Origin: an uncultured Alphaproteobacteria bacterium
Lineage (GTDB): Bacteria; Pseudomonadota; Alphaproteobacteria; UBA3830
Reading direction: 5' to 3'
Length of the DNA stretch: 5,470 bases
Assembly: GCA_905233775.1 (NCBI GenBank)
Contig: CAJOEB010000089.1
Coordinates: forward strand, 1-5,470
The notes beneath the pieces were generated by a model. The model was given only the letters and a program-made list of their open reading frames with translations, did not search any database and was not told the DNA's origin. How positions within the stretch are numbered: the stretch's first letter is position 1; each line of letters starts with the position of its first letter. Made by a program: the position numbers and the translations under genes. Below, piece by piece: positions 1-5,418 of the stretch.

Positions 1-149
1 CTCCAAATGAAGTATAGTGGAGAATTTTCTTACTATACTTCGCGCAGAGGATATACGGCGATTTTTGTTAAAATACGATTAAATTTTCCGCAACTTTCGG
101 TCGGGGTAGCGGGTTGTAGTTAAAACAGGAACACAATTTATGCTGGAAT
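1..149. other. Leading region with no convincing gene
   Basis: A 38-codon frame on the plus strand (ATG at 7, TAA at 121-123) is open but has no visible ribosome site, its first part overlaps a 10-bp inverted repeat, and its product resembles nothing I recognise. A 9-base segment, GGCGATTTT, occurs at 57-65 and again at 163-171; this may be chance. I treat the stretch as non-coding or degraded DNA. Confidence 0.3.
9..41. repeat. Perfect 10-bp inverted repeat (hairpin)
   Basis: GAAGTATAGT at 9-18 is the exact reverse complement of ACTATACTTC at 32-41, with 13 bases between. Inside the loop AGAA (21-24) can also pair with TTCT (27-30). No T-run follows on either strand, so it is not an ordinary rho-independent terminator. 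It could be a regulatory RNA hairpin, a protein-binding dyad or the end of a small mobile or palindromic element. Confidence 0.6.
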
Positions 150-479
150 TTGAAGAATTATAGGCGATTTTGGTGTGGAAAATTTACTGATGGTGTTGAG
201 CAAAGTATAGATTATGAACTTATAATGATGCTCAAATTACAGCATTTCTTGAAAACAGCTGAAGTTCGAACCTTATCCATAAATTACAAATATTGCCAAT
301 ATGTAAGGTCTGAAAATGCTTATCAACTCAAGTCATTTCCAAAGTTACTGACAAAAGATTACATCATGCAGAAATACCTTCTGGATAACCAACGAATCAG
401 GCAAAAAGAGTCCTGTAAGCTGAAAAAATCTCCTCTCTATATCTCAGAGAAATCCTGCAATTCAACAGCTTCAGTCTGA
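150..479 (+). CDS. Hypothetical protein, possibly degraded
   Basis: This frame of 109 residues starts at TTG 150; the first internal ATG codons lie at about 225-230. I do not recognise the product. It is basic and rich in Lys, Tyr, Leu and Gln, with no signal sequence, membrane segment or known motif. There is only a weak GGA upstream of the TTG and no clear promoter. The last part, after about 424, may be out of frame: another frame reads on to a TAG at 581-583 with a more protein-like, hydrophilic composition. It may therefore be a remnant of a longer gene damaged by an indel near 420-480, or a chance open frame. No partner gene is adjacent on the same strand. Confidence 0.3.
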   Translation: MKNYRRFWCGKFTDGVEQSIDYELIMMLKLQHFLKTAEVRTLSINYKYCQYVRSENAYQLKSFPKLLTKDYIMQKYLLDNQRIRQKESCKLKKSPLYISEKSCNSTASV

Positions 480-583
480 AAATAAAAAAGATGATTATGA
501 GCGGTTGTATAACAAAGAACTTCACAATACAGCAGATTCTTACCGCGAAAATTCTCCACCGCTCTGGAATGAACAGTAGGAAT
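424..583 (+). pseudogene. Coding-like fragment in a second frame, possible continuation of the preceding ORF
   Basis: From 424 to the TAG at 581-583 one frame is open for 52 codons and gives a charged, helix-like peptide including NKKDDYERLYNKELHN and ending in PPLWNEQ. It has no start codon or ribosome site of its own and overlaps the end of the 150-479 frame in a different phase. The simplest reading is the shifted 3' end of a decayed gene. Against this, a third frame is also open from 419 to 622, so openness alone is weak evidence here. Confidence 0.22.
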
Positions 584-604
584 GGTGGTTTTAGTGCACA
601 ATTA

Positions 605-627
605 ATGACTCAAGACTTATAAGTCAT
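605..627. repeat. Palindrome at the end of the minus-strand gene
   Basis: GACTTATAAGTC at 614-625 is a perfect 12-bp palindrome containing the stop codon of the minus-strand gene that ends at 617. ATGACT (605-610) and AGTCAT (622-627) can alternatively form a longer hairpin. It may help end transcription or protect the 3' end, but no T-run follows it. Confidence 0.4.
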
Positions 628-1012
628 CTGTAGTTTTTGCACGAAATTTCGTTCCAGCAGACATTGGACGAACTTGTCTACGCACTTCTTCTGGCGCAGA
701 TTTTGGACGCTTTTTTACAATAGCTTTTACGACGTTTTCAAATGCAACTGGAGTTTGAGGTAAACTTCCTTTCATTTCCAATTTTCTTTGTAAGGTTTCT
801 TGTATTTCGCAAAAATCATCGGCCGTCGGAGATTGACCTTCTATCTTAATATCAAGCAAATCTTCTTCTTCAGGATAAAATGAAGCTCCGATAAAATCAT
901 ATACTCCTGCTTTCAAAAGATGAAAAACAGAAAACACCGCAATCTTATTTAATAAATGAACCCCCAACGCTGTCAGAAACATCAGGCAAGACACTGAAAA
1001 CATTCGAAGCAA
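617..1012 (-). CDS. Hypothetical protein, probably the frameshifted C-terminal part of the upstream lipoprotein
   Basis: The frame encodes 131 residues from a TTG at 1012. That start has no ribosome site and lies inside the lipoprotein frame, so I doubt it is used. Residues after about 35 look like genuine protein: an acidic stretch (YPEEEDLLDIKIEG), then a Lys/Arg-rich tail with two similar pieces, RPKSAP and RPMSAG. The hydrophobic first 30 residues overlap the lipoprotein frame and may be partly spurious. If one G of the run at 961-965 is removed, the lipoprotein reads straight into this frame as a product of about 204 residues. I recognise no family. The alternative is a separate, translationally coupled gene. 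The stop codon at 617 sits in a palindrome. Confidence 0.5.
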   Translation of the reverse strand: MLRMFSVSCLMFLTALGVHLLNKIAVFSVFHLLKAGVYDFIGASFYPEEEDLLDIKIEGQSPTADDFCEIQETLQRKLEMKGSLPQTPVAFENVVKAIVKKRPKSAPEEVRRQVRPMSAGTKFRAKTTDDL

Positions 1013-1232
1013 CCTGTTGGAAATCTGTATCTTCTTTACTTAACTCCACGCAAACATTAGCTAATTTTACCTTGCAGCAAACACTTATAATATCATCTCC
1101 AAACAAGGTTTCTCTTACTTCCTCAAGTCTGCTTACATATTCAGACCTCTTATCAGCTATATCAACAAGATCTGCATTACAACCAGAAACGAAAATAACA
1201 TTCGCTATCAAAAATGTTAAAATCTTTTTCAT
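945..1232 (-). CDS. Putative lipoprotein (N-terminal part of a probably frameshifted gene)
   Basis: ATG at 1232 is supported by AAGGAG seven to eight bases upstream and by a promoter at 1260-1288. The first 18 residues are a typical lipoprotein signal: Lys-Lys, a hydrophobic core, and the lipobox V15-S16-G17-C18, predicting cleavage before Cys18 and lipid attachment. Asn follows the Cys, so outer-membrane sorting is more likely than inner-membrane retention if the organism follows the enterobacterial rule. The rest of this 95-residue frame is charged and mostly helical in appearance, with three more cysteines around residues 52-62. I recognise no family. The frame ends with TAA at 945-947, while an overlapping frame carries on for about 110 residues; the switch is best explained by the G5 run at 961-965. 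It lies downstream of the PAAR-like gene but has its own promoter. Confidence 0.68.
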   Translation of the reverse strand: MKKILTFLIANVIFVSGCNADLVDIADKRSEYVSRLEEVRETLFGDDIISVCCKVKLANVCVELSKEDTDFQQVASNVFSVLPDVSDSVGGSFIK

Positions 1233-1236
1233 TTTT

Positions 1237-1245
1237 CAACTCCTT
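1237..1245 (-). promoter_or_regulatory. Strong ribosome binding site of the lipoprotein gene
   Basis: The minus strand reads AAGGAG, then TTGAAAA, then ATG at 1232. Near-ideal Shine-Dalgarno pairing and spacing fix this start codon firmly. Confidence 0.75.
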
Positions 1246-1259
1246 ACATCTTAAAGACA

Positions 1260-1288
1260 ATTGTACCAATTTTGGATAATACATACAA
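1260..1288 (-). promoter_or_regulatory. Sigma70-like promoter of the lipoprotein gene
   Basis: On the minus strand TTGTAT (1288-1283) and TACAAT (1265-1260) are 17 bases apart. The -10 matches the consensus at five of six positions and is preceded by TGG, an extended -10, which can compensate for a -35 matching only at TTG. Transcription would begin near 1253, giving a leader of about 20 bases. It lies just after the stop codon of the upstream gene. Confidence 0.5.
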
Positions 1289-1291
1289 GCA

Positions 1292-1648
1292 CTAATTCAC
1301 TGGAGGCAAATTAACTCGACAATTATGATTTTGCGCTGCGACATTACCAACTCCTTGTACTTGAACATTTTTACCTGTATGTTGCTGATTTTGTCCAGCA
1401 CCTTGAATTGTACCGCACCAGTGCCCAATCAGACAGTTATATATAGGAGATCTAATTACATCTGGTACGCTTTCTGTTCTTCCTAAAATTATATATGGTG
1501 GAAAAGAAAAATCAAATTCCCACCCAGCAGGGGTACCTTTAGGAATAGATAACGATTGCGCAGGATTAGGACCTGCAGGAAGTGGCCCTATACCAATATG
1601 TAGAGTATTGGCCAGTGTTTGAGCATTAACTGCAGTTACTGCATCCAA
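1292..1648 (-). CDS. PAAR-like protein, probably 5'-truncated
   Basis: The only in-frame start is TTG at 1648, without a ribosome site. The frame stays open back to 1702, with protein-like residues NAYPDTSDGAAAY, before a stop at 1703-1705, so the true N-terminus appears lost. The product is rich in Gly, Asn, Pro and Gln, with little charge. Its last 50 residues, with GHWCGTI, then GKNVQVQG, then VAAQNHNC, resemble the pattern of PAAR and PAAR-like domains (short beta strands, Gly turns, conserved His and Cys). Such proteins cap type VI secretion or similar contractile spikes and often carry effectors. This resemblance is by eye only and weak, and no other secretion gene is visible here. It may instead be an unrelated beta-rich protein. 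Confidence 0.45.
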   Translation of the reverse strand: MDAVTAVNAQTLANTLHIGIGPLPAGPNPAQSLSIPKGTPAGWEFDFSFPPYIILGRTESVPDVIRSPIYNCLIGHWCGTIQGAGQNQQHTGKNVQVQGVGNVAAQNHNCRVNLPPVN

Positions 1649-1737
1649 GAATGTTACATATGCAGCAGCTCCATCAGAAGTATCTGGATAAGCATTATCA
1701 AGTTAGCAATTCTGTTTCGAAAGGGGAGAATGATTTA

Positions 1738-2040
1738 TTGAAGAAAAAGTCTTTAAGTGCTTCTGAATCTATAAGTACGAAAAAACAACCAATGGACGAT
1801 TACGTAATTATTCTCAAAGACCGCATGAACGATGCTGAAGCTCAGATTGAAAGTATGTTAAGTGGCTTTGGCACTCCAGAAGAAAATGTAAAGACTGTTG
1901 AGAGTATCTTTGAACGATTAAGTTATTACAAAAGTAAGTATGGTGAGAAACTGTTGGAAATTCCAGAAGTTTGTATTGTGCTGAATATGTTGGCAAGTGA
2001 TGATTTCTTTAAGTACTACGAGAGTATTGTACGAGAATAA
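1738..2040 (+). CDS. Small hydrophilic helical protein of unknown function
   Basis: I chose TTG at 1738 because GGGGAG lies nine bases upstream (1723-1728); the product is 100 residues. The same frame is open back to ATG 1651 (129 residues), but 1651-1702 is antisense to the open frame of the PAAR-like gene and the ATG has no ribosome site, so that extension is doubtful. The product starts with a Lys/Ser-rich segment, followed by amphipathic helices from about residue 20 (KDRMNDAEAQIESMLSGFG, then VESIFERLSYYKSK), and ends with ESIVRE. There is no signal peptide or membrane segment, so it is probably cytoplasmic. The next gene begins 34 bases after its stop on the same strand, so the two may be co-transcribed. 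It may itself be 5'-truncated at the junction near 1700. I recognise no family. Confidence 0.5.
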   Translation: MKKKSLSASESISTKKQPMDDYVIILKDRMNDAEAQIESMLSGFGTPEENVKTVESIFERLSYYKSKYGEKLLEIPEVCIVLNMLASDDFFKYYESIVRE

Positions 2041-2074
2041 GCATCTATTTGGACAAAACTTATATCAAGATTGG

Positions 2075-3499
2075 ATGCTTGCAATGTTAAAGTGGATGGT
2101 TTTTTTTTGTTCTTGTGTTTCGTATGCTTGCTTTTCTTTTACAATATTTGCAATGGAGAGGATTCCTCGTAGCAAAGTCACAGAAGTATTGTCATATGAA
2201 GAAGTAGAGGCTATAGCGAGAGAAGGTGGGATTCTAGAAGAATACCAGATTGTCAGTTCTTGGTACCCAAGGGATGGAGGCAATCGTGGAACCAGAAACT
2301 TAGCTGCTTATAACAAAAAATATTATGTAAACAACATTTTTCCGATAAGCGGAGTATGTGAAAATTTTCGAGGTCATGAGTGCTTGCAGGTATGCGATGT
2401 CATTTATGGTAACTTGCCTGTTGAGCAGAGAATCGCAAAAAAAGTTGAACTAAAGAAGCTCACAGCAAGGGAGGATTATATTGCTTATGATCGTACTTTC
2501 GATAGAGAAGAACCTAAATGGAAAGATTTTAAAAATTTAATGCCAAATAGCATATTAGAAGGACTGAGAATGGAGTGTAATGCTTTTATAGGCGATCTCA
2601 ATAAATATTTAAGTGTATTCGGTAGTGCAGGAGTCCCATCTATATCTGAGGACAAAGTCTTCCCTGTTACGACGATGAAGTGTTCGATTAGACAATTTTA
2701 TGACTACGCTCATTCTGAACGTATCCTTTGGTACGATTTAACTAAAGGAGGTACGAATGATCTGAGTTCAAAGGTTAATTTTGTAACTTACTTCCAAATG
2801 TGTGAAGGGTGTGAGGGGTGGTGGGATTTGAATTCAGGAGCCAGTGCAGTTTGTGTTCTTGCTATCAAACCATATGGTAGTGAAAAAATTTATTCTCCTA
2901 CTACTCGTCGCAACCCGAATCTGTGTCAGTTTATTTCATCATCTCCTGGTGGGGTATCTTCTAGCGGAGGTGTGGCAGTCAGTTCTTATGGGCGAATGTC
3001 CCATTCTCAGCTCTACGCTCCAGGGCTTTCAACTAAAACAAGTAGTTCTTCTCTCACCTTAGCTGTTAGAAGTTTGTTCGAAAACTTGCAGAGTAGCAAA
3101 CAAAGTCATAGCAGTGGTAATTCGTCGTCTAGTTCCACTTTATCATCTGGTCTATCTCCTTTTCAACGACTTCAAATAGCCAGGGCTACAAGTCGAGATC
3201 GAACCAGTAGTTCTAGTTCCACTTCCACTTCATCATCTAGTCCATCTCTTCTTCAGCTACCTCAAAAAGCAGGAGCTGCAAATGTAAGATCTTTATTGCC
3301 AAGTGGCTCATTTGAAAAACAAGGAGGTAAAAAAGAAGGCTTTTCGTTACTATCAGATGGAAGTAAAGGAAAAGAAAGAGAACAGCATGATAGCGCTGCT
3401 CCTTCTTCGTCCCACACATCTCATATTCCTACAATTCAAGAGAAGGAATTTTGTTCTACTCCAGATTTAGAGTCATCTAGGGGAGCCATTCAGCCTTAG
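2075..3499 (+). CDS. Exported Cys-rich protein with Ser-rich C-terminal tail, unknown family
   Basis: From ATG 2075 the product has 474 residues; ATG 2084 is an equally plausible start three codons later, and a GTG at 1997 would overlap the previous gene. Ribosome sites are weak. Residues 1-26 form a signal sequence: a Lys, a run of about 18 hydrophobic residues, and a possible cleavage site after Ala26. It could also remain as a membrane anchor. Residues 27-285 look globular, with nine cysteines (95, 103, 107, 168, 203, 243, 246, 260, 284) including MCEGCEGWW, suggesting disulfides outside the cytoplasm. Residues 288-392 are very Ser-rich and contain a 28-residue tandem repeat. The final 75 residues are charged and disordered in appearance. 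A nine-T run lies in the signal sequence. I recognise no domain; a surface or secreted factor is the natural inference. Confidence 0.65.
   Translation: MLAMLKWMVFFCSCVSYACFSFTIFAMERIPRSKVTEVLSYEEVEAIAREGGILEEYQIVSSWYPRDGGNRGTRNLAAYNKKYYVNNIFPISGVCENFRGHECLQVCDVIYGNLPVEQRIAKKVELKKLTAREDYIAYDRTFDREEPKWKDFKNLMPNSILEGLRMECNAFIGDLNKYLSVFGSAGVPSISEDKVFPVTTMKCSIRQFYDYAHSERILWYDLTKGGTNDLSSKVNFVTYFQMCEGCEGWWDLNSGASAVCVLAIKPYGSEKIYSPTTRRNPNLCQFISSSPGGVSSSGGVAVSSYGRMSHSQLYAPGLSTKTSSSSLTLAVRSLFENLQSSKQSHSSGNSSSSSTLSSGLSPFQRLQIARATSRDRTSSSSSTSTSSSSPSLLQLPQKAGAANVRSLLPSGSFEKQGGKKEGFSLLSDGSKGKEREQHDSAAPSSSHTSHIPTIQEKEFCSTPDLESSRGAIQP
2100..2108 (+). repeat. T9 homopolymer within the signal sequence
   Basis: Nine consecutive T residues span codons 9-12 of the exported protein (V, F, F and the first base of C, counted from ATG 2075). 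Gain or loss of one T leads to a stop codon within a few dozen codons in either alternative frame, so tract length would switch the protein off. Confidence 0.7.
3128..3295 (+). repeat. Diverged in-frame tandem repeat of 84 bases in the Ser-rich tail
   Basis: TCTAGTTCCACTT occurs at 3128-3140 and again at 3212-3224, exactly 84 bases (28 codons) apart. The bases after each copy also align, with a TCATCTGGTC / TCATCTAGTC match, a CTTCAAATAGC / CCTCAAAAAGC match, and GATC near the end. The second copy carries about two extra codons. The peptides share SSST, SSGLSP / SSSSPS and an LQ motif. Confidence 0.55.
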
Positions 3500-3926
3500 A
3501 AAAGTTGCAAGTGGGGAAGAAAAATCGGAATGAAAAAAGAGTGTGTTTTTTTCTATCACATAGCATCAGTTAACAAAATATTTAATAATGTTAATGAATA
3601 AACAAGGAAGCCCTTCAAAAGCTAGCAAAAATTACAAATATTCCAAGAACAATATTGCCGTGTTTTTTAAAAGATTTATAGAATTAAAAAAATTTCGCTA
3701 TCAACTTTAGTTAAAATTTTGGGCTTTGAACTTTAAACTTAAAGATTTATTCAGGAAAAAATCCGCAAATTAAAAAATAAAACCACAGAAAAATAAACGT
3801 TATTTTAGATAAATATGCATTTTACATAAAATATGAAATATAAAGAGCAGCATCATACTGAAAATCTAAATTTTTTATATTTAGCAAGAAATCTCTTAAG
3901 ATGATGCCGTTTTTTCTAACTATTCT
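3500..3926. other. AT-rich convergent intergenic region
   Basis: This stretch lies between two converging genes. It holds many short stops in all frames and A/T runs. The only small frame worth naming is ATG 3530 to TAA 3601 on the plus strand (23 codons, with GGAAG about 11 bases upstream); I do not trust it. CTTTAAACTTAAAG (3731-3744) is a 14-bp dyad with 6-bp arms, but in such AT-rich DNA it may be chance. I see no rho-independent terminator with a GC stem for either gene. Confidence 0.45.
3850..3907 (-). other. Possible structured 3' region after the ATPase gene
   Basis: GCATCAT (3850-3856) pairs with ATGATGC (3901-3907). Between them CTAAAT (3866-3871) pairs with ATTTAG (3879-3884), and AAGA (3886-3889) with TCTT (3894-3897), allowing a three-way junction about 20 bases past the stop codon. 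It could end or stabilise the transcript. All arms are short and AT-rich, so chance is a real alternative. Confidence 0.22.
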
Positions 3927-5147
3927 TTACAAAAAACCAACAGGAATAGCTATAATATCACGTGAAAGTGGGATATCTTTTTTGCGCAGGCAGATAACAG
4001 CTCCTGTACCGACCTCTTTTTTCAAAGAATTTAAAGCATTAAAGCTCTTTGCGGCAGTTAATGAAGGTGTAGCTGTTTTCTTTACTTCCACAGGGTATAA
4101 ACCCCCGTTTTGCTCAATTACGAAATCAATTTCTCGCTGATCTGCGTCTTTGTAAAAATAAATATTCGGCGTTTTTCCGTTGTGCCAATAGCTTTTTAAA
4201 ATTTCACCAAAGGCATACGTTTCTAAAATTGCTCCGCTCATAGCGCCCAGAGATAAATTTTTTGGACTATCCCATAGAAAAGCACAAAGTCCTGTATCTA
4301 AAAAATATAATTTTGGAGTCTTTATGATGCGTTTTGTGACATTGTTATAATACGGCTCAAGAAGATAAACCAATCCTGATGCAACTAAAATTGAAAGCCA
4401 TGACTTTGCTGTTTTGGAATCAATATCGACGTCTCGAGCTAATTCAGAATAATTCAATAATTGTCCTGTTCTCGCGGCTGTCGCTCTCAGAAACTTATAA
4501 AATGACAATTCATTACTGATTCCTAAAATATCTTTTACATCTCTCTCAATATACGTTTGAACGTAAGATTTAAAGAAAATATCTCTGTACTTTCCGTTTT
4601 CCGTAACCATTTTCGGAAACGATCCCAGCCATATTTTTTCAAAAATATTATCAATATTTGAAGCGTATGATTGGTTTTCTCTGGCATTATTTATCCATTC
4701 AGAAGTAGGCAAGAATGATTTAGATTGATCTGATTTTCCTGATATTTCTTTTGCAGATAAACCAAGCATATCAATAACAGCAACACGTCCGGCTAAAGAT
4801 TCTGTAATACCTTTCATAAGCTGAAAGCGTTGAGAACCGGTTAGCCAAAAATCTCCGGGATTTTGATTTTTATCTACATGCATTTTTATATATGAGAACA
4901 ATTCCGGAGCATATTGAATTTCATCAATAATAAGCGGTGTTTTATGCATTTGTAAAAATAAACTCGGATCATTTTTTGCAATAGTTCGTTCTTCCAAATC
5001 ATCCAAAGTAATATATGCTCGATTTTCATTTGCACATGATTCCAGCAGAGTTGTTTTACCGATCTGCCTTGAACCTGTTAAAAGTAAAACGGGAAATGCT
5101 TGTGATAAATTTTCAATTATATTTTTTAATGAACGTTTTAACACCAC
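3927..5147 (-). CDS. AAA-family ATPase with DUF4143 C-terminal domain
   Basis: The protein has 406 residues, the usual length for this family of bacterial and archaeal ATPases. The N-terminal domain has Walker A GSRQIGKTT (25-33), Walker B LIIDE (72-76), a sensor-like LTGSQ (102-106) and SLAGR (117-121). A middle winged-helix-like part (roughly 210-290) follows. The C-terminal part has a PD-(D/E)XK-like set: E309, D341 and E354-V-K356. All key residues are present, so the gene looks intact. Two GTG codons lie in tandem at 5147 and 5144; GAGG is three bases before the first and six before the second, so the second (MLKRSL, typical of the family) is slightly favoured. A promoter lies at 5177-5205. 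The family's role is not settled; members occur in many copies and are often horizontally acquired. It stands alone here. Confidence 0.93.
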   Translation of the reverse strand: MVLKRSLKNIIENLSQAFPVLLLTGSRQIGKTTLLESCANENRAYITLDDLEERTIAKNDPSLFLQMHKTPLIIDEIQYAPELFSYIKMHVDKNQNPGDFWLTGSQRFQLMKGITESLAGRVAVIDMLGLSAKEISGKSDQSKSFLPTSEWINNARENQSYASNIDNIFEKIWLGSFPKMVTENGKYRDIFFKSYVQTYIERDVKDILGISNELSFYKFLRATAARTGQLLNYSELARDVDIDSKTAKSWLSILVASGLVYLLEPYYNNVTKRIIKTPKLYFLDTGLCAFLWDSPKNLSLGAMSGAILETYAFGEILKSYWHNGKTPNIYFYKDADQREIDFVIEQNGGLYPVEVKKTATPSLTAAKSFNALNSLKKEVGTGAVICLRKKDIPLSRDIIAIPVGFL

Positions 5148-5176
5148 ATACCTCGTATAATTAGGAATCTAAATCC

Positions 5177-5205
5177 AATATACACGATTGGCTGTTTTTT
5201 GTCCA
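5177..5205 (-). promoter_or_regulatory. Sigma70-like promoter of the ATPase gene
   Basis: On the minus strand TGGACA (5205-5200) and TATATT (5182-5177) are separated by exactly 17 bases, each matching its consensus at five of six positions. Transcription would start near 5170, leaving a leader of roughly 23 bases with GAGG at 5154-5151 before the tandem GTG starts. Confidence 0.58.
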
Positions 5206-5282
5206 CAATATACTAAGAAAATATTTTTGTTGATTACTTGAAATCTAATAACGACCAATTTAATTACTAGCATGACGTATTC

Positions 5283-5296
5283 CTTGATAAATCAAG
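5283..5296. promoter_or_regulatory. 14-bp palindrome, possible operator
   Basis: CTTGAT-AA-ATCAAG has perfect 6-bp arms with a 2-base centre. It lies between the divergent ATPase gene and the gene starting at 5419, and overlaps TTGATA (5284-5289), which with TATAAA (5309-5314) would form a weak plus-strand promoter with a long 19-base spacer. A dimeric repressor or activator could bind here; no regulator is encoded nearby. Confidence 0.35.
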
Positions 5297-5324
5297 CCAT
5301 TTGGAAACTATAAAAATTTATCTC

Positions 5325-5413
5325 ATTGAAAATAAAGGATAAAAGTAGCATTTTCCATTTTCCGTCCGCAGGAGCGGTCATTTTTGTATCGCTATAACAT
5401 ATTGAAAATAAAG
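5325..5413. repeat. 13-bp direct repeat in the leader of the right-hand gene
   Basis: ATTGAAAATAAAG occurs at 5325-5337 and 5401-5413, 76 bases apart, and the bases after each copy stay similar (GATAAAA and AGAAAAT). The second copy is immediately upstream of the ATG at 5419, so a duplicated translation-start region is possible. Confidence 0.5.
5364..5386 (+). terminator. Small GC hairpin followed by T-run
   Basis: CCGC (5366-5369), loop AGGA, GCGG (5374-5377), with an outer G-C pair at 5364/5379 around a T-T mismatch, then ATTTTTGT. The form is that of a rho-independent terminator or attenuator in the leader of the gene at 5419, but four to five pairs is short. Confidence 0.3.
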
Positions 5414-5418
5414 AGAAA

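Noticed and set aside
556..592. Terminator CCACC-N23-GGTGG-TTTT
   Set aside because: The stem is only five pairs with a 23-base loop, and no solid gene ends before it.
1072..1254. Plus-strand open frame of 60 codons
   Set aside because: It runs antisense over the lipoprotein signal sequence and its ribosome site, which are strongly supported on the minus strand.
2844..3062. Plus-strand frame with a hydrophobic, membrane-like product
   Set aside because: It is an out-of-phase reading of the exported protein; Ser and Thr codons rich in T give Leu and Val in another frame.
3237..3419. Minus-strand hydrophobic frame opposite the Ser-rich tail
   Set aside because: It arises from reading Ser-rich codons backwards and has no start signals.
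3901..4140. Plus-strand open frame of 79 codons
   Set aside because: It is antisense to the C-terminal part of the intact ATPase gene, whose catalytic-type residues are all in place.
5284..5295. FNR-type box
   Set aside because: The half-sites TTGAT and ATCAA are present, but the centre has two bases rather than the four of the FNR consensus.
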